In this document: in pieces, positions 31,500-41,993 of the stretch | Layout of the letters: each line of letters opens with the position of its first letter | How positions within the stretch are numbered: position 1 is the first letter of the stretch | Source: Acholoe squamosa | Taxonomy: Eukaryota > Annelida > Polychaeta > Phyllodocida > Polynoidae | Direction: 5' to 3' | Assembly (NCBI GenBank): GCA_949317995.1 | Contig: OX439051.1 | Coordinates: forward strand, 44,767,250-44,831,249 | DNA: 64,000 nt | The notes under the pieces: model-generated | The model's database searches: none | What the model was told of the DNA's origin: nothing | What the model saw: the letters and a program-made list of their open reading frames with translations, nothing else | Program-made: the position numbers and the translations under genes

Positions 31500-32762
31500 T
31501 CCCACAGGTACTCCCTGCTCAAGTTCCCTCCTCCCCCCCCCATTCAGACCCTCCACACCTACACAGGCTACAGCTGAGGCCTCCTCCCCCCAACTCAGAC
31601 CCTCCACACCTACATAGGCTACAGCTGAGGCCCCCTCCTCCACCCACTCAGTCCCTCCACACCTACAGCTGAGGCCATCTCATTTTTCCCATCCTCTCGG
31701 ATGTGTTTGGTGCACATATGCCATGAATATGACCATAGCTGTCGAAATGGCGTTAAACATTCATTACTTACTTACTTGCTCAGGTTCCCTCCTTCCCCCC
31801 ACTCAGACCATCCACACTGACACAGGCTACAGCTGAGGCTCCCTCCTCTACCCACTCAGACCCTCCACACCTACAGCTGAGTCCCCCTCCTCCACCCACT
31901 TAGACCCTCCACACCTACAGCTGAGGCTCCCTCCTCCACCCACTCAGCCCCTCCACACCTACAGCTGAGGCTCACTCCTCCACCCACTCAGACCCTCCAC
32001 ACCTACAGCTGAGTCCCCCTCCTCCACCCACTTAGACCCTCCACACCTACAGCTGAGTCCCCCTCCTCCACCCACTTAGACCCTCCACACCTACAGCTGA
32101 GGCTCCCTCCTCCACCCACTCAGAGCCTCCACACCTACAGCTGAGGCCCATTCCTCCACCCACTCAGACCCTCCACACCTGCAGCTGAGGCCCATTCCTC
32201 CACCCACTCAGACCCTCCACAACCACAGCTCAGGCCCCCTCCTCCACCCACTCAGACCCTTCACACCAACAGCTGAGGCCCCCTCCTCCACCCACTCAGA
32301 CCCTCCACAACTACAGCTGAGTCCCCCTCCTCCACCCACTCAGACCCTCCACACCTACAGCTGAGGCCCATTCCTCCACCCACTCAGACCCTCCACAACC
32401 ACAGCTCAGGCCCCCTCCTCCACCCACTCAGACCCTCCACACCTGCAGCTGAGGCCCCCTCCTCCACCTACTCAGACCCTCCACAACTACAGCTGAGGCC
32501 CCCTCCTCCACCCACTTAGACCCTCCACACCTACAGCTGAGGCCCCCTCCTCCACCCACTCAGACCCTCCACACCTACAGCTGAGGCCCCCTCCTCCACC
32601 CACTCAGACCCTCCACACCTGCAGCTGAGGCCCCCTCCTCCACCTACTCAGACCCTCCACAACTACAGCTGAGGCCCCCTCCTCCACCCACTTAGACCCT
32701 CCACACCTACAGCTCAGGCCCCCTCCTCCACCCACTCAGACCCTCCACACCTACAGCTCAGG
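31500..32762 (+). repeat. C-rich minisatellite, about 43-bp unit
   Basis: Units of 'ctcctccacccactcagacc' plus 'ctccacacctacagctgagg' repeat over 1.2 kb with point differences. Near 31,683-31,780 it is interrupted by a retroposon-tail-like segment ('ccatgaatatgaccatagct', 'aaatggcgttaaacattc', then ttactta). Many units contain pyrimidine runs followed by acag, which resemble 3' splice sites, but no exon follows. Confidence 0.88.
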
Positions 32763-34473
32763 ATGTTTAGTCATGGTCAGGCAGCTTATCAGGCATTATT
32801 TACCCATTGATGTCTTCCCAGCCCACAGCATGGGGAGGCATATTGTCATATTTGAAAAATCACAGCAGCTGCTATAGATACTTAAACACGCATGCACATG
32901 TATTAAGTACCACCAAGCTACGGGGGGTTACTAGGTGCCTTACAAAATCTCTACCCAGTATTTCAGAGAACTATTCGTATTTACTCTGCAATATAACGAT
33001 AAGCGACAACTGTGGTGTATACTCAAAGCAGCCTGATTCTTTGAGTATACATCCTGTTCAGCAAATCCTATTACCATTGTGAGTTGAACACAGAAGTTAT
33101 CAAGTCGCTCAGTCTATTATATTGTCACTGTAGTATGAATAGTGTTGTTTAATATCATAGTGTCTTTGAATATCATGACTTTGATATAAAGTTATGAAAC
33201 GGTCCTACTCAAATATTATGAGATATAAATAGCTGCCTTGTTTAGTGGTAGAGCTTTTGATAAGTTATTGGCCCAGGTCCTCCTGGGTCATTGGCGGCGC
33301 CTTTTCAGTCAAAAACTGACGATCATGAATTGCAACTTTAGATGGGAATTGCTCATTGAAATTGGGGGATAATTAAACAAAAAATCATGGAAATGTGTTC
33401 CTTAGCATCTAGTCTTTCATTGTACATGTACAATTCCCGAAAAAGAAATTTCTTTAGCTATGAAAAAGACTGAAGAAAAAACCTTACATCTTTGACCTAG
33501 TTCCACACGAAAACGAGGCTCCATAGGATTGCATTGGGCGGTCAATTTCACCGCACTTCCGGCAAGGCCACTTGACGCATGCGCACAGAGTGACCGGTCA
33601 TCAGATTTTATTTTTCGTTTAACAAGAAATTGAGGGGGTGTTCTCGAGTCAAATCGGTTATTATTGCCCAAAATGCATGGATTACATGTTAAAACTCATT
33701 AATTTTAAGTCAAATCGATAGAATCTATCATTTCTCCGTCGAAAATGTAACTTCCCGCAAGCAGGTGGGTCGCGCATGCGCACAGAACATCAAAATCCAA
33801 TATGGCAGACAGCGAGATGATCGACTTACGGTGCTATCGAAACTGCTCAATTATAACAAAATGGAAGTGAAAAACAATCTCTCAGGCGATGTATGGATAA
33901 TATATATTCTTCTTCAACACCTCCTGATACAGTGGAATGTTTAACTCGCCATGAGAGGAGTTATTCGCCAATGAAAATGACGAGCGATAATGGGTGCATT
34001 CTCCGTAGGCTTAACCATCGACAACTCGGACAAACTGTCACTATAATGTCCGTCACCTATGGTAGGTCTTGGACGAACCTGGGCCAATCGTGTATTGCAC
34101 ACATTCAATCTTTGCTTACTAATATAATGTAACAGTTGATGAGTTTGACTTTGAAAGATTTTTATTTGGCATAGGAATTCACATGATGACTAAATCTCAC
34201 TTTATGGAACATGATCCGTAAAGCTTAGATAAGGATTCCCTATCATGCCCAATAACAAGGTCCATTGACATTTTCATGATACGGTAGTATAAACGTATTT
34301 AGGAATATGTATTTGTTACCAATAGATTTCCCCTCAGCCTCAAGATTTCCCCTCCTACTTTGAATAAAATGACTATGATATACATTGATAGGTATTGTAG
34401 GCCAACCAATGCCTTCATGTTATGCATTGTTCAACTATAAGGTGCACAAAGTGTTTATTGTGGTTTGGTTCAG

Positions 34474-34740
34474 GTGTGCAGGAAGTGCAACTCGCTGTGC
34501 CGTACCTGTAATGGACCAGGTACTGCATACTGCATCGAGTGCCGCTACTACAAGCAGGGCGGTGCCTGTGTTCAGGACTGTTTCACAGACTACTATGCTG
34601 ATAACAAGCTGTCCAAGTGTCTGAAGTGCCACCCACAGTGCCAGCAGTGTGATGGCCCCAATGTCACTGACTGCCTCCGATGTCGCGCCGTCAAAGTTGA
34701 ACTGGGTTCAAACAATGAAGGAGGCAACCATACAGAGCAG
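34474..34740 (+). CDS. EGFR exon 5: additional cysteine-rich module
   Basis: 89 codons, phase 0 to phase 0; acceptor gtttggttcag, donor CAG|GTAGGT. 'VCRKCNSLCRTCNGPGTAYC' and 'CLKCHPQCQQCDGPNVTDCL' are furin-like repeats. This module is extra relative to vertebrate EGFR domain IV and is typical of invertebrate ErbB receptors. One N-glycosylation sequon (NVT) is present. Confidence 0.92.
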
Positions 34741-34902
34741 GTAGGTGACATACACAGCAGTGGCACTATTACCCTTACTCACAGCCCTGCTGTTGGTCAT
34801 TTAATAAGCATTCTTGCGTTTTTTTTATGTTCATGCACCTTTAAAAAATTTAAAGAACTGAAAATGTTGATGACTTCATTTGTTTCCCTTGTTGGTCCCC
34901 AG

Positions 34903-35006
34903 TTCTACTGTGCCGATTCGTGTCCAGAAGAAAGGCCCATCAGGCAGAAGGTGAACGACGATGTCGTATGTTTCCCTGAAGGTGGCAAACAGGGGGCTTC
35001 TCAGCA
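34903..35006 (+). CDS. EGFR exon 6: juxtamembrane extracellular end
   Basis: Acceptor tggtccccag, donor GCA|GTAAGT. It encodes the last cysteine pair ('FYCADSCPEERP', 'VVCFPEGG') and a short stalk, ending two bases into a Gln codon. Confidence 0.9.
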
Positions 35007-35206
35007 GTAAGTACCATGATACATTGTACGTAAGGTGCACCCCTCAACTCATGCTACACCTGTAAGGTGCACATTGAGTCATGTTTTATGCAGTTTACTA
35101 CTGTTCTACAGTATAAAATCATGTATATATCTTTGCCTGGTTCTGCAAGGTGTAGTAGGGCTCTATCCTTGCAAATTGTCTTATATGCTAATTATTTCTT
35201 TTCTAG

Positions 35207-35483
35207 GCAAGCCACAAGGATGAACTGGATTATTGGAGGTGTCCTTGGGGTTGTCTTTCTGGTCGCTATTGTTTCCATCATCGGCTTCTTTCTCTGTCGT
35301 CAGCGGGCAAAGAGTGAAGAGAATAAGATGAAAATTGCGGCTCGTTTCTCTGGTCTGGAGGAGGGTGAGCCGCTAACACCGACCAATGTCAGCCCGGACA
35401 TGGCCACCATGCGCCTCATCACCGAGTCTGAACTACGCAGGGGTAACATCATCGGGTCTGGAGCTTTCGGAACAGTATACAAG
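35207..35483 (+). CDS. EGFR exon 7: transmembrane, juxtamembrane, Gly loop
   Basis: Acceptor ttttctag, donor AAG|GTAGGT. A hydrophobic helix of about 23 residues ('WIIGGVLGVVFLVAIVSI') is followed by a basic stop-transfer region, the conserved 'GEPLTP', and 'IIGSGAFGTVYK', the complete ATP-binding glycine loop. The first base completes the Gln codon from exon 6. Confidence 0.95.
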
Positions 35484-35740
35484 GTAGGTGGACTATACCC
35501 CTAGATCTTAGCCACCTAAGAGTGTGCTGATTGGTTCTAATGGTTCTAAGTGGCATAAATGATTTATCTGTGGAGTGGGAACTTAATGATAAGGGCATGG
35601 AAGAGCAGAGTAGCTTCTATTGGGAGTCTATGAAGGAAAAGTGCCCTTCGATATTAACAAGGGCCATAGGCGACGAAGTAGAGGTTTGTTGTGGCTTGAA
35701 TCATTTCTATAGCCTAAGAATCACTATTTGACTGTTACAG

Positions 35741-36025
35741 GGGATGTGGGTGCCAACCAATGAGAATGTGAAGATCCCAGTGGCCATTAAGGTTCTACAG
35801 GAGAGTACGTCACCGTCTCAGAACAAGGAGTTACTGGAGGAGGCACGTGTCATGGCATCTGTGGACCACCCGTACTGTGTGCGCATCCTGGCCGTGTGCA
35901 TGACTGCACAGATGATGCTTATCACACAACTGATGCCATTCGGCTGTCTGCTTGACTATGTGCGCAAAAACCGCTCTAACATTGGCTCTAAGGTCCTCCT
36001 CAACTGGTGTACCCAGATAGCACGG
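35741..36025 (+). CDS. EGFR exon 8: kinase N-lobe
   Basis: 95 codons, phase 0. '[12 protein letters not shown]' holds the ATP-anchoring Lys, '[15 protein letters not shown]' the alpha-C Glu, and '[16 protein letters not shown]' the hinge and alpha-D. The exon end 'NWCTQIAR' and the donor CGG|GTAGGT are copied twice more downstream (36,002-36,163). Confidence 0.95.
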
Positions 36026-36163
36026 GTAGGTAACACACAGTCTCTTACTATAGCAACAGTACCATCACAACTGGTGTACCCAGACAGCACGGGTAGGTAC
36101 CACACAGTCTCTTACTATAGCAACAGTACCATCACAACTGGTGTACCCAGACAGCACGGGTAG
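36002..36163 (+). repeat. Three-copy repeat of exon 8 end plus splice donor
   Basis: The segment 'aactggtgtacccaga' - 'tagcacgggtagg' and about 45 bp of intron are repeated in tandem with a period near 66-68 bp. The first copy is the real exon 8 border; the second keeps CGG|GTAGGT; the third has CGG|GTAGAT. The result is three consecutive donor-like sites. Confidence 0.9.
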
Positions 36164-36202
36164 ATGCCACATGTTATTACATAGCAACAACACCAATACA
36201 GA

Positions 36203-36570
36203 TGTAGGGGCTCGTGGAGCGTAATATATAGTGTTAGCTCCCTATTCGAGAGGGCAGGTCGATCGGTGCGGTTACCACCGGTAGGACCAGAGGTCGCTTC
36301 GATCTCTGGCCACTATGAGGTGGTGTCAGCACTAGTTTTTGCTGCTCCAGTCCCTACCTGGGACCGCGTAGGGAGCTCAGTTGGTTTCTGGCTGTGGCCA
36401 GGGCAACACCTGGAGAGCACTGAGCTATATTCATAGCACCACTTCGAACATATGTAACTCCGAAATAAACATGTGCCGGTTGCACTAACCCGAGCTAACT
36501 TGTCTGGTTTTACTTGATATTGACATATCTCAAACTAAACCGAAGTTATACAAGAACTCGAACCATTACA
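36203..36570 (+). repeat. 5' LTR of element B
   Basis: 368 bp, TGTAGGGGCTCG...CCATTACA, with AATAAA at 36,464-36,469. The primer-binding site TGGTGCCGTGACCAG begins at 36,572 after a one-base spacer. Confidence 0.93.
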
Positions 36571-36626
36571 CTGGTGCCGTGACCAGTCTTGGTTTTAGTG
36601 CGCAACCCTGGAGGTCGAACCGAACC

Positions 36627-38849
36627 ATGATGGATCGACCCAAGGAGACTTGGGGTTCGACAGTGCTGAGTCTGCTGAATCCGACTACAGCAACTTAGGT
36701 TCTGAAGCGAAGGCACCACCATTTACGGTTGGTACAGGCCGAAACCTTACTATTGAAACCGAAGATGGTTACACAATGTTTGCTGATTCCCTTACAGAAA
36801 AGGTAGTTCGAACTCCTAAGCTGACAACTACCCATATACAAATGACTTCGAATCCGAAGAAATTGGATTTATCAGAACCGCCTACTTCGGATCAAAGAAC
36901 TCGAAGTCCCATCATGATGATGAACACTTCGCTTCGAAGACATGTAGCTACTACTACTAGTAGTACAGATCCGAAATGCAATGATTGAAGACAATGAACA
37001 ACTAATGCTGGAGATAAAAGACAACAATAATGACTTGTTAACTCACCAGCAGGAGCTGTGCCTACAGATAGCCCAGCTAACTAAGAAAAATAATGCTCTA
37101 GACTGTTATGTAACAGGTATGGAGAATACAGTGCCACCACCGAAGCTGACCACGAAATGTCAACTAACAACTGACGATAATTCGGACATTGATAATGTTC
37201 ATATCGATGGTGAGGAAAATTCTTTCTATACTGAAACTACCACAACTACACGTTGTGACATAGCTGACGATTCTGATCTAGATGAATTCGAGGAACAGAA
37301 TGAAATACCTTCCGATCAAACCTTTGTCAAAGGTGTGGCACCAATGACAACTTTGACACCTGCAGAAGCCCTGGTGAGACAAAGATTACCCGACTATGAC
37401 CCATTCATCAATGATAATGCTAGGGTGAATGTCACCGGTGACGGTGTCTATCAATCTGGACATAAATCTGATGGGGGTGGAGATAAGAAACTGAGATTTA
37501 GTGTCGGAGATGTTCCTTTGGGAGCCTACACTGATGAGAATGGTGGATCCTATCAGGGTCCGGACGTAGTTCGTACCAATGAGGATGGATCTTTTGACAT
37601 CTCGTATGAAGACGACTCCTCTCCTCGTGATCTAGGAGCAGGAATTAATCAGAGCCAAGGTGCCACAGGAGGTACTTCGGGTAATGCTGGGGGAGCTCCG
37701 AGGCCCAACAGTGGAACGACAGGTGCCACTGGGGGACCTTCTGAAAACAGGAGGCGATCTTGAGCCACCCTTGATAACTTACTGAATCGATCTTTGAACA
37801 CTTCCGGGTGTGCTCACAACGAGGAAACGATTCGGGATTGGAGCGTTAGCCAAGTGGGTAAGCTGGTATGCACCAGCAACGCTGCTCGAAGAGTTGCCAT
37901 CATTCCTAAGTCCTATGATGGGACTACAACGTGGAAGGAATGGTTTTCGAACTTCACTGAAGACATGCGTTGTAATACATGGTCCCCTGAGGAAGCACTG
38001 CCACACCTGGTCAGATGTTTGAAGGCCAGACCGGGGAAAATAGCAGTGGTTAAATGGAATAAAGTCTACAACGAACGTGGCACATTCACAGATTTGGTAG
38101 AATTAGCAAGTGTACTTCTGTACAACTTGGTGACTGAGGACCCTATGATGGTTTTCAAGAAACGAACCCAAAAGCCTCACGAGACTTTTAGGGCTTTCGG
38201 ATTCGAGCTGCAGACCTTATTACATACGGCCCATCCTAATGTTGGTCTGAATGAGGAATACTTCATTAATGACCTATTACCTCAGTTCATACAAGGACTC
38301 AGGGACGAGGAACAGCAACAGGCCGCCCTTGCCGCTTGGAAAGGGAAGAATGCATGGCTGACTGACCTTTTTGAAGGAATAGATGATTTTAATAAAGTTT
38401 GAACCTTGATGGCGGGTAAAGTCCCACTGAAGGCAGCTGCCACCGCTATGGCCTTGACAGCTCCAGTCTCCTCCATGCATCAGGCTGATGGGGGTGACTC
38501 CGATATCGAGGTGATCGAGATCGTAGAGGAAGATGGAAGCATTTCTGCTGTCCAAGTCAGACAAGACATGAAGAGGAAATATATACCTCGACGAATGTTC
38601 AATAAAAAGACTCCTGGTCGGGACATCAGACCCAAGGCTGAACCCACTTCCACTGAGGGAACAAACTCTCGTGGTCTAAGGTCCTCTTCAATACCTACTT
38701 CGACAACATCCAATGCTACTACCTCTGTAGCCACCCCAGCGCAGATGGATGTTACCAAAATGATGGAAGAAATGATCAAAACTTTTACTGAAGCTATGAC
38801 CATGAGACGGCCACGACAGAGGGTGGACCGGTCTCGGTTAAGATGCTAA
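36627..38849 (+). pseudogene. gag of element B, broken
   Basis: It consists of pieces in several frames: 36,650-36,988 (N-terminal part), 36,981-37,763 (end of a shortened coiled coil, 'YDPFINDNARVNV', Gly/Ser linker), 37,794-38,402 (capsid: 'YDGTTTWKEWFSNFTEDMR', 'PHLVRCLKARPGK', 'QFIQGLRDEEQQQ') and 38,406-38,849 (basic region before the knuckle). The zinc knuckle is damaged by a stop and frame change at about 38,847-38,883. Most of the coiled coil seen in element A is absent. Confidence 0.85.
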
Positions 38850-38985
38850 GATGTCAGGAAATGGGCCACTATGCCCACTAATGTACTGCTCCGAAGCCCG
38901 TAACTCGCCCATGTTACGGCTGTTCAGGAAGGCGGGGGGCGAAGTAGGGAAAGAGGAAAACTAGAGGGGTCACATTAAGGGCAAA

Positions 38986-40183
38986 AGATGTCTGGTAAAC
39001 GTTTGAGGATTGTGCTAACAATCTCGAATTGGTCTTGAAACGGATTCAAGCCAATGGATTGAAGCTTAAACCTAAGAAGTGTAATTTGTTTATAACATCC
39101 ATTACCTACTTAGGTAGAATAATAGCACCTGACGGCATTCTTGCCGACCCCGAAAAACTTCAATCAGTTTCAGAATGGGCTAAGCCTGAGAATGCCAGGG
39201 AGATTCGTTCTTTCCTGGGCTTCTGCTCGTACTATAGAGACTTTAACCCGAATTAATCCAAAGTGAGCTATCCTTTGCAAATACTTGCGCATTGGACTCC
39301 GGGACGGGTTAAAGAACGTTTCCCATGGGGTGACGAGCAAACCTAGTATTTTCAAGCTATAAAAGATTTGTTTGCAAATACGCCAGTGTTGAAATTCCCA
39401 ACTTCGGATAGGCATTTCATCCTCGATACAGATGCCAGCAATGATAGCATAGGGGCAGCCCTGTCTCAGGTCCAAGAGGGAGTCGAAGTTCCTATTGCTT
39501 TTGCAAGTAATACTTTGAATAAAGCGCAGAGAAATTACTGCACCACCAAACATGAGTTATTGGCTGTGGTGGTGTATACTAAAAAATTTTGGCATTTTCT
39601 ATAGGGTTCCGACTTTACGTTGAGAACTGATCACTCATCTTTAAAGTGGCTCCTGAACTTCAAGGACGCTGAAGGGATGATTGGGCGCTGGTTAGCTCAT
39701 TTATCTGAGTTTGGTTTGGAGCAAATCCAACATCGAGCAGGGTCACAGCATGTAAATGCTGACGCCCTGTCTAGAAGACTGATACGAAAGTGTCAGAAAA
39801 TTGATTGTAATGATTGTAACGATGCTGTGCTAGCGGGGGTTCGAACCCGAGGTAAAACTCAAAGGATCGAACCATTGCCCGACCTCTGTGTGGAAAACAT
39901 TGTTGAGTGGTCTCCAGAGACCATCAAACAATTCCGACAGAGTGACCCTGCAATAAAACGAGTTATTCAACTACTTAAGAATGGTAAGAGACCAGAAAGA
40001 CCAGCCATCTCTATCAAAGATCGAGAAACCCGTAAGTTTCTAGCTCAGTGGACCGAGCTGGAAATGATAGACAGACTGCTTTGTCGTTGGAAGAAGTCCC
40101 ACCAAAGACAAGATTTTGCAGATAGTGATCCCTATGGCAATGAGACGCGACATCATGTACTTCTGTCATGGCCACAAAACTAG
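38986..40183 (+). pseudogene. RT C-terminal part and RNase H of element B
   Basis: The sequence jumps at about 38,985-39,000 from the gag end into RT downstream of the YLDD site, so protease and the RT catalytic core are deleted (about 1.6 kb compared with A). It continues 'KLKPKKCNLF', 'ITYLGRIIAP', 'EIRSFLGFCSYYRDF', then a TAA at about 39,254, RNase H 'HFILDTDASNDSIGAALSQ' and a TAG at about 39,602. Confidence 0.88.
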
Positions 40184-41448
40184 TGGGCATTTCGGAAAGA
40201 GGAGGTCGCTCAAACGCCTCTCCAGACGCTATTACTGGCCTGGAATGAGCAGTGATATCACCAGATGGGTTATGACATGCCCTGAATGTGGTAAGAATAA
40301 GCCCAGGCCTGGTATGGGTAAAATGCCCTTGATGCAAGAATTGTTCGGGGTAAGATTCGCCCGGATATCCATCGACATCATAAGCGGACTGGAACCCACA
40401 CCTCGAGGGAACACCTGTATGATGGTAGTTTCGGACTACTACATGAAGTATACTCGTGTATTCCCACTGCCTAACCACAAAGCTGCCACTTGTGCTAGTG
40501 CATTTGTCAAAGGATGGGTCCTACACCTGGGCGCCCCTTTGATGATGCACAGTGATCAAGGAAGAGAATTTGAGTCGAATTTATAGCAAGAAATGTGCCA
40601 TTATTTGGCGATATGCAAGACTCGAACTAATCCATACAGACCTCAGTTTGACCGTGAGGTGGAGAGGTTCAATAGAACATTGATTCAAGTCCTGAAACCC
40701 TTGGTAAACTCATACCAAGACGATTGGGATGAACAATGTGACTTTGTAGTACATGCTAGTGTTTGGTGAGGATATAATTATGCCTGCAGACTTGGTGTAT
40801 GGTGTAGTTGGGATCAGCCCTGAAGCCCCATGCACTGTATTGTTTGTGGAATCATTGAGACATCACTTCAAGCGAGCTTATGAGCTAGTTCGAATTGAAT
40901 TAATGAAGAATGCTCGATGGCTATGACACCAATTTGAAGCATCGACATTTCAATGTTGGTGATAGGGTATTAATAAGAAATTGGTCTCGGGATGGGATGG
41001 TCCTCACGTGGTGACGAAGATAATCTCTGAGTCCGCTGTTAATATATTGAGTTTACCAACAGGTAGAACCAATAAATCGAACGTCTGTAGATTACGACGA
41101 TGGAGAGGCAGGGAGGCAGCCAATGCCAAATGCAAAGAACTAACGGAAAAATGGAACAGAGAAAAAGACGAGATCCTCATGAAACCAAAGTGTTTAAGGA
41201 CATCGCCGGGAACTAAAAAATTGAATAAAAAGAAGTCTAAGAAGACTGGAGCGAGAAAAGCTAAGAGGATCGATGTGAATCTAAAATCCGATCACAAGGA
41301 AAATGTCTCGCCAGGACACAGGAGTAGAGGTAGGAAGAGGACACTGGTAACTTCTGATAAACCACCTTGGACTCCTGGGTTGAAAAAGAAAAATCGAGTA
41401 GGGGAGAGACGCAGCCCACAACTTGCCATTAGGTCTGCCGTTACTTAA
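40116..41448 (+). pseudogene. Integrase of element B with C-terminal domain
   Basis: HHCC part and first two catalytic Asp sites resemble element A ('IDIISG', 'MHSDQGREFES'). A TAG stands at 40,584, but the frame goes on through 'EVERFNRTL' with the third acidic residue. After more breaks, 40,981-41,448 gives 'GPHVVTKIISESAVNIL', a C-terminal integrase fold, and a strongly basic tail. This shows what element A has lost. Confidence 0.85.
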
Positions 41449-41993
41449 GTTCTGGTACACAACAAGTGTAAATGTCCTGTACTGTGTAATGTTATTTGTT
41501 TATGAAAGTTGAGATACTGTGAAGCTGACTCGAAGTAGGGCCGGATGCATCGAAGTACCCCATTCATGGTTCCTGTGGGTGACAGACAGCTAAGCTGACA
41601 TGCACGTAAGATACTGCATGTATTTCTGTTGAACTCCCGATGATATGAACAGCGCAGGTACACACCAACGCAACGACCAAACGGAGAGAAAAATTCTCGA
41701 ACTACAGCGGGCGCTGCTCGATGTAGTACTAGTTTTTGCCACGGCGGGAAAGGTGGCATGCCGGTTAAAAACTGGAGTGGCGCAGTCCCCCCGTGCACAT
41801 GCGCATCGAGGCATCGAGAGTTGTTGTGCATCCATTTTCGCCCATAGCATGCGTCCCAACCAGAAGGAGACGGACGTGCTTCTGGTGGGTGGATATTTCC
41901 AGTCGTTTCAAACACAATTCTTCAGCAAGGCGGTGAATCGAAATCCTTTCGGAGTAGGGTGACGTAGTTCCGACTGCACCTGGGCCCACTATA
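41449..41993 (+). other. Spacer between integrase and ORF3 in element B
   Basis: About 540 bp without a coherent frame. Element A lacks it because of its deletion. A promoter or splice acceptor for ORF3 could lie here but I see no defining motif. Confidence 0.4.

Larger units (their letters stand above)
29730..34473 (+). other. EGFR intron 4
   Basis: 4.7-kb intron with CA-rich direct repeats at 29,748-29,880, the 915-bp MITE (29,940-30,854), the 43-bp C-rich minisatellite (31,500-32,762) and otherwise unique AT-rich sequence (30,855-31,490 and 32,763-34,473) in which I see nothing. Exons 4 and 5 join in phase 0. Confidence 0.75.

Noticed and set aside
31500..32762. Fourth splice-acceptor-derived array (pyrimidine run plus acag in each unit)
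   Set aside because: No exon follows within 1.7 kb and the unit does not match any exon start, unlike the exon 11 and 13 arrays.
33241..33300. tRNA-like A box (tttagtggtagagc)
   Set aside because: No matching B box (GGTTCGANTCC) and no cloverleaf; at most a tRNA-derived remnant.
41445..41915. 156-codon minus-strand frame in element B
   Set aside because: Lies opposite the spacer between integrase and ORF3, has no recognisable domain, and no counterpart exists in element A.
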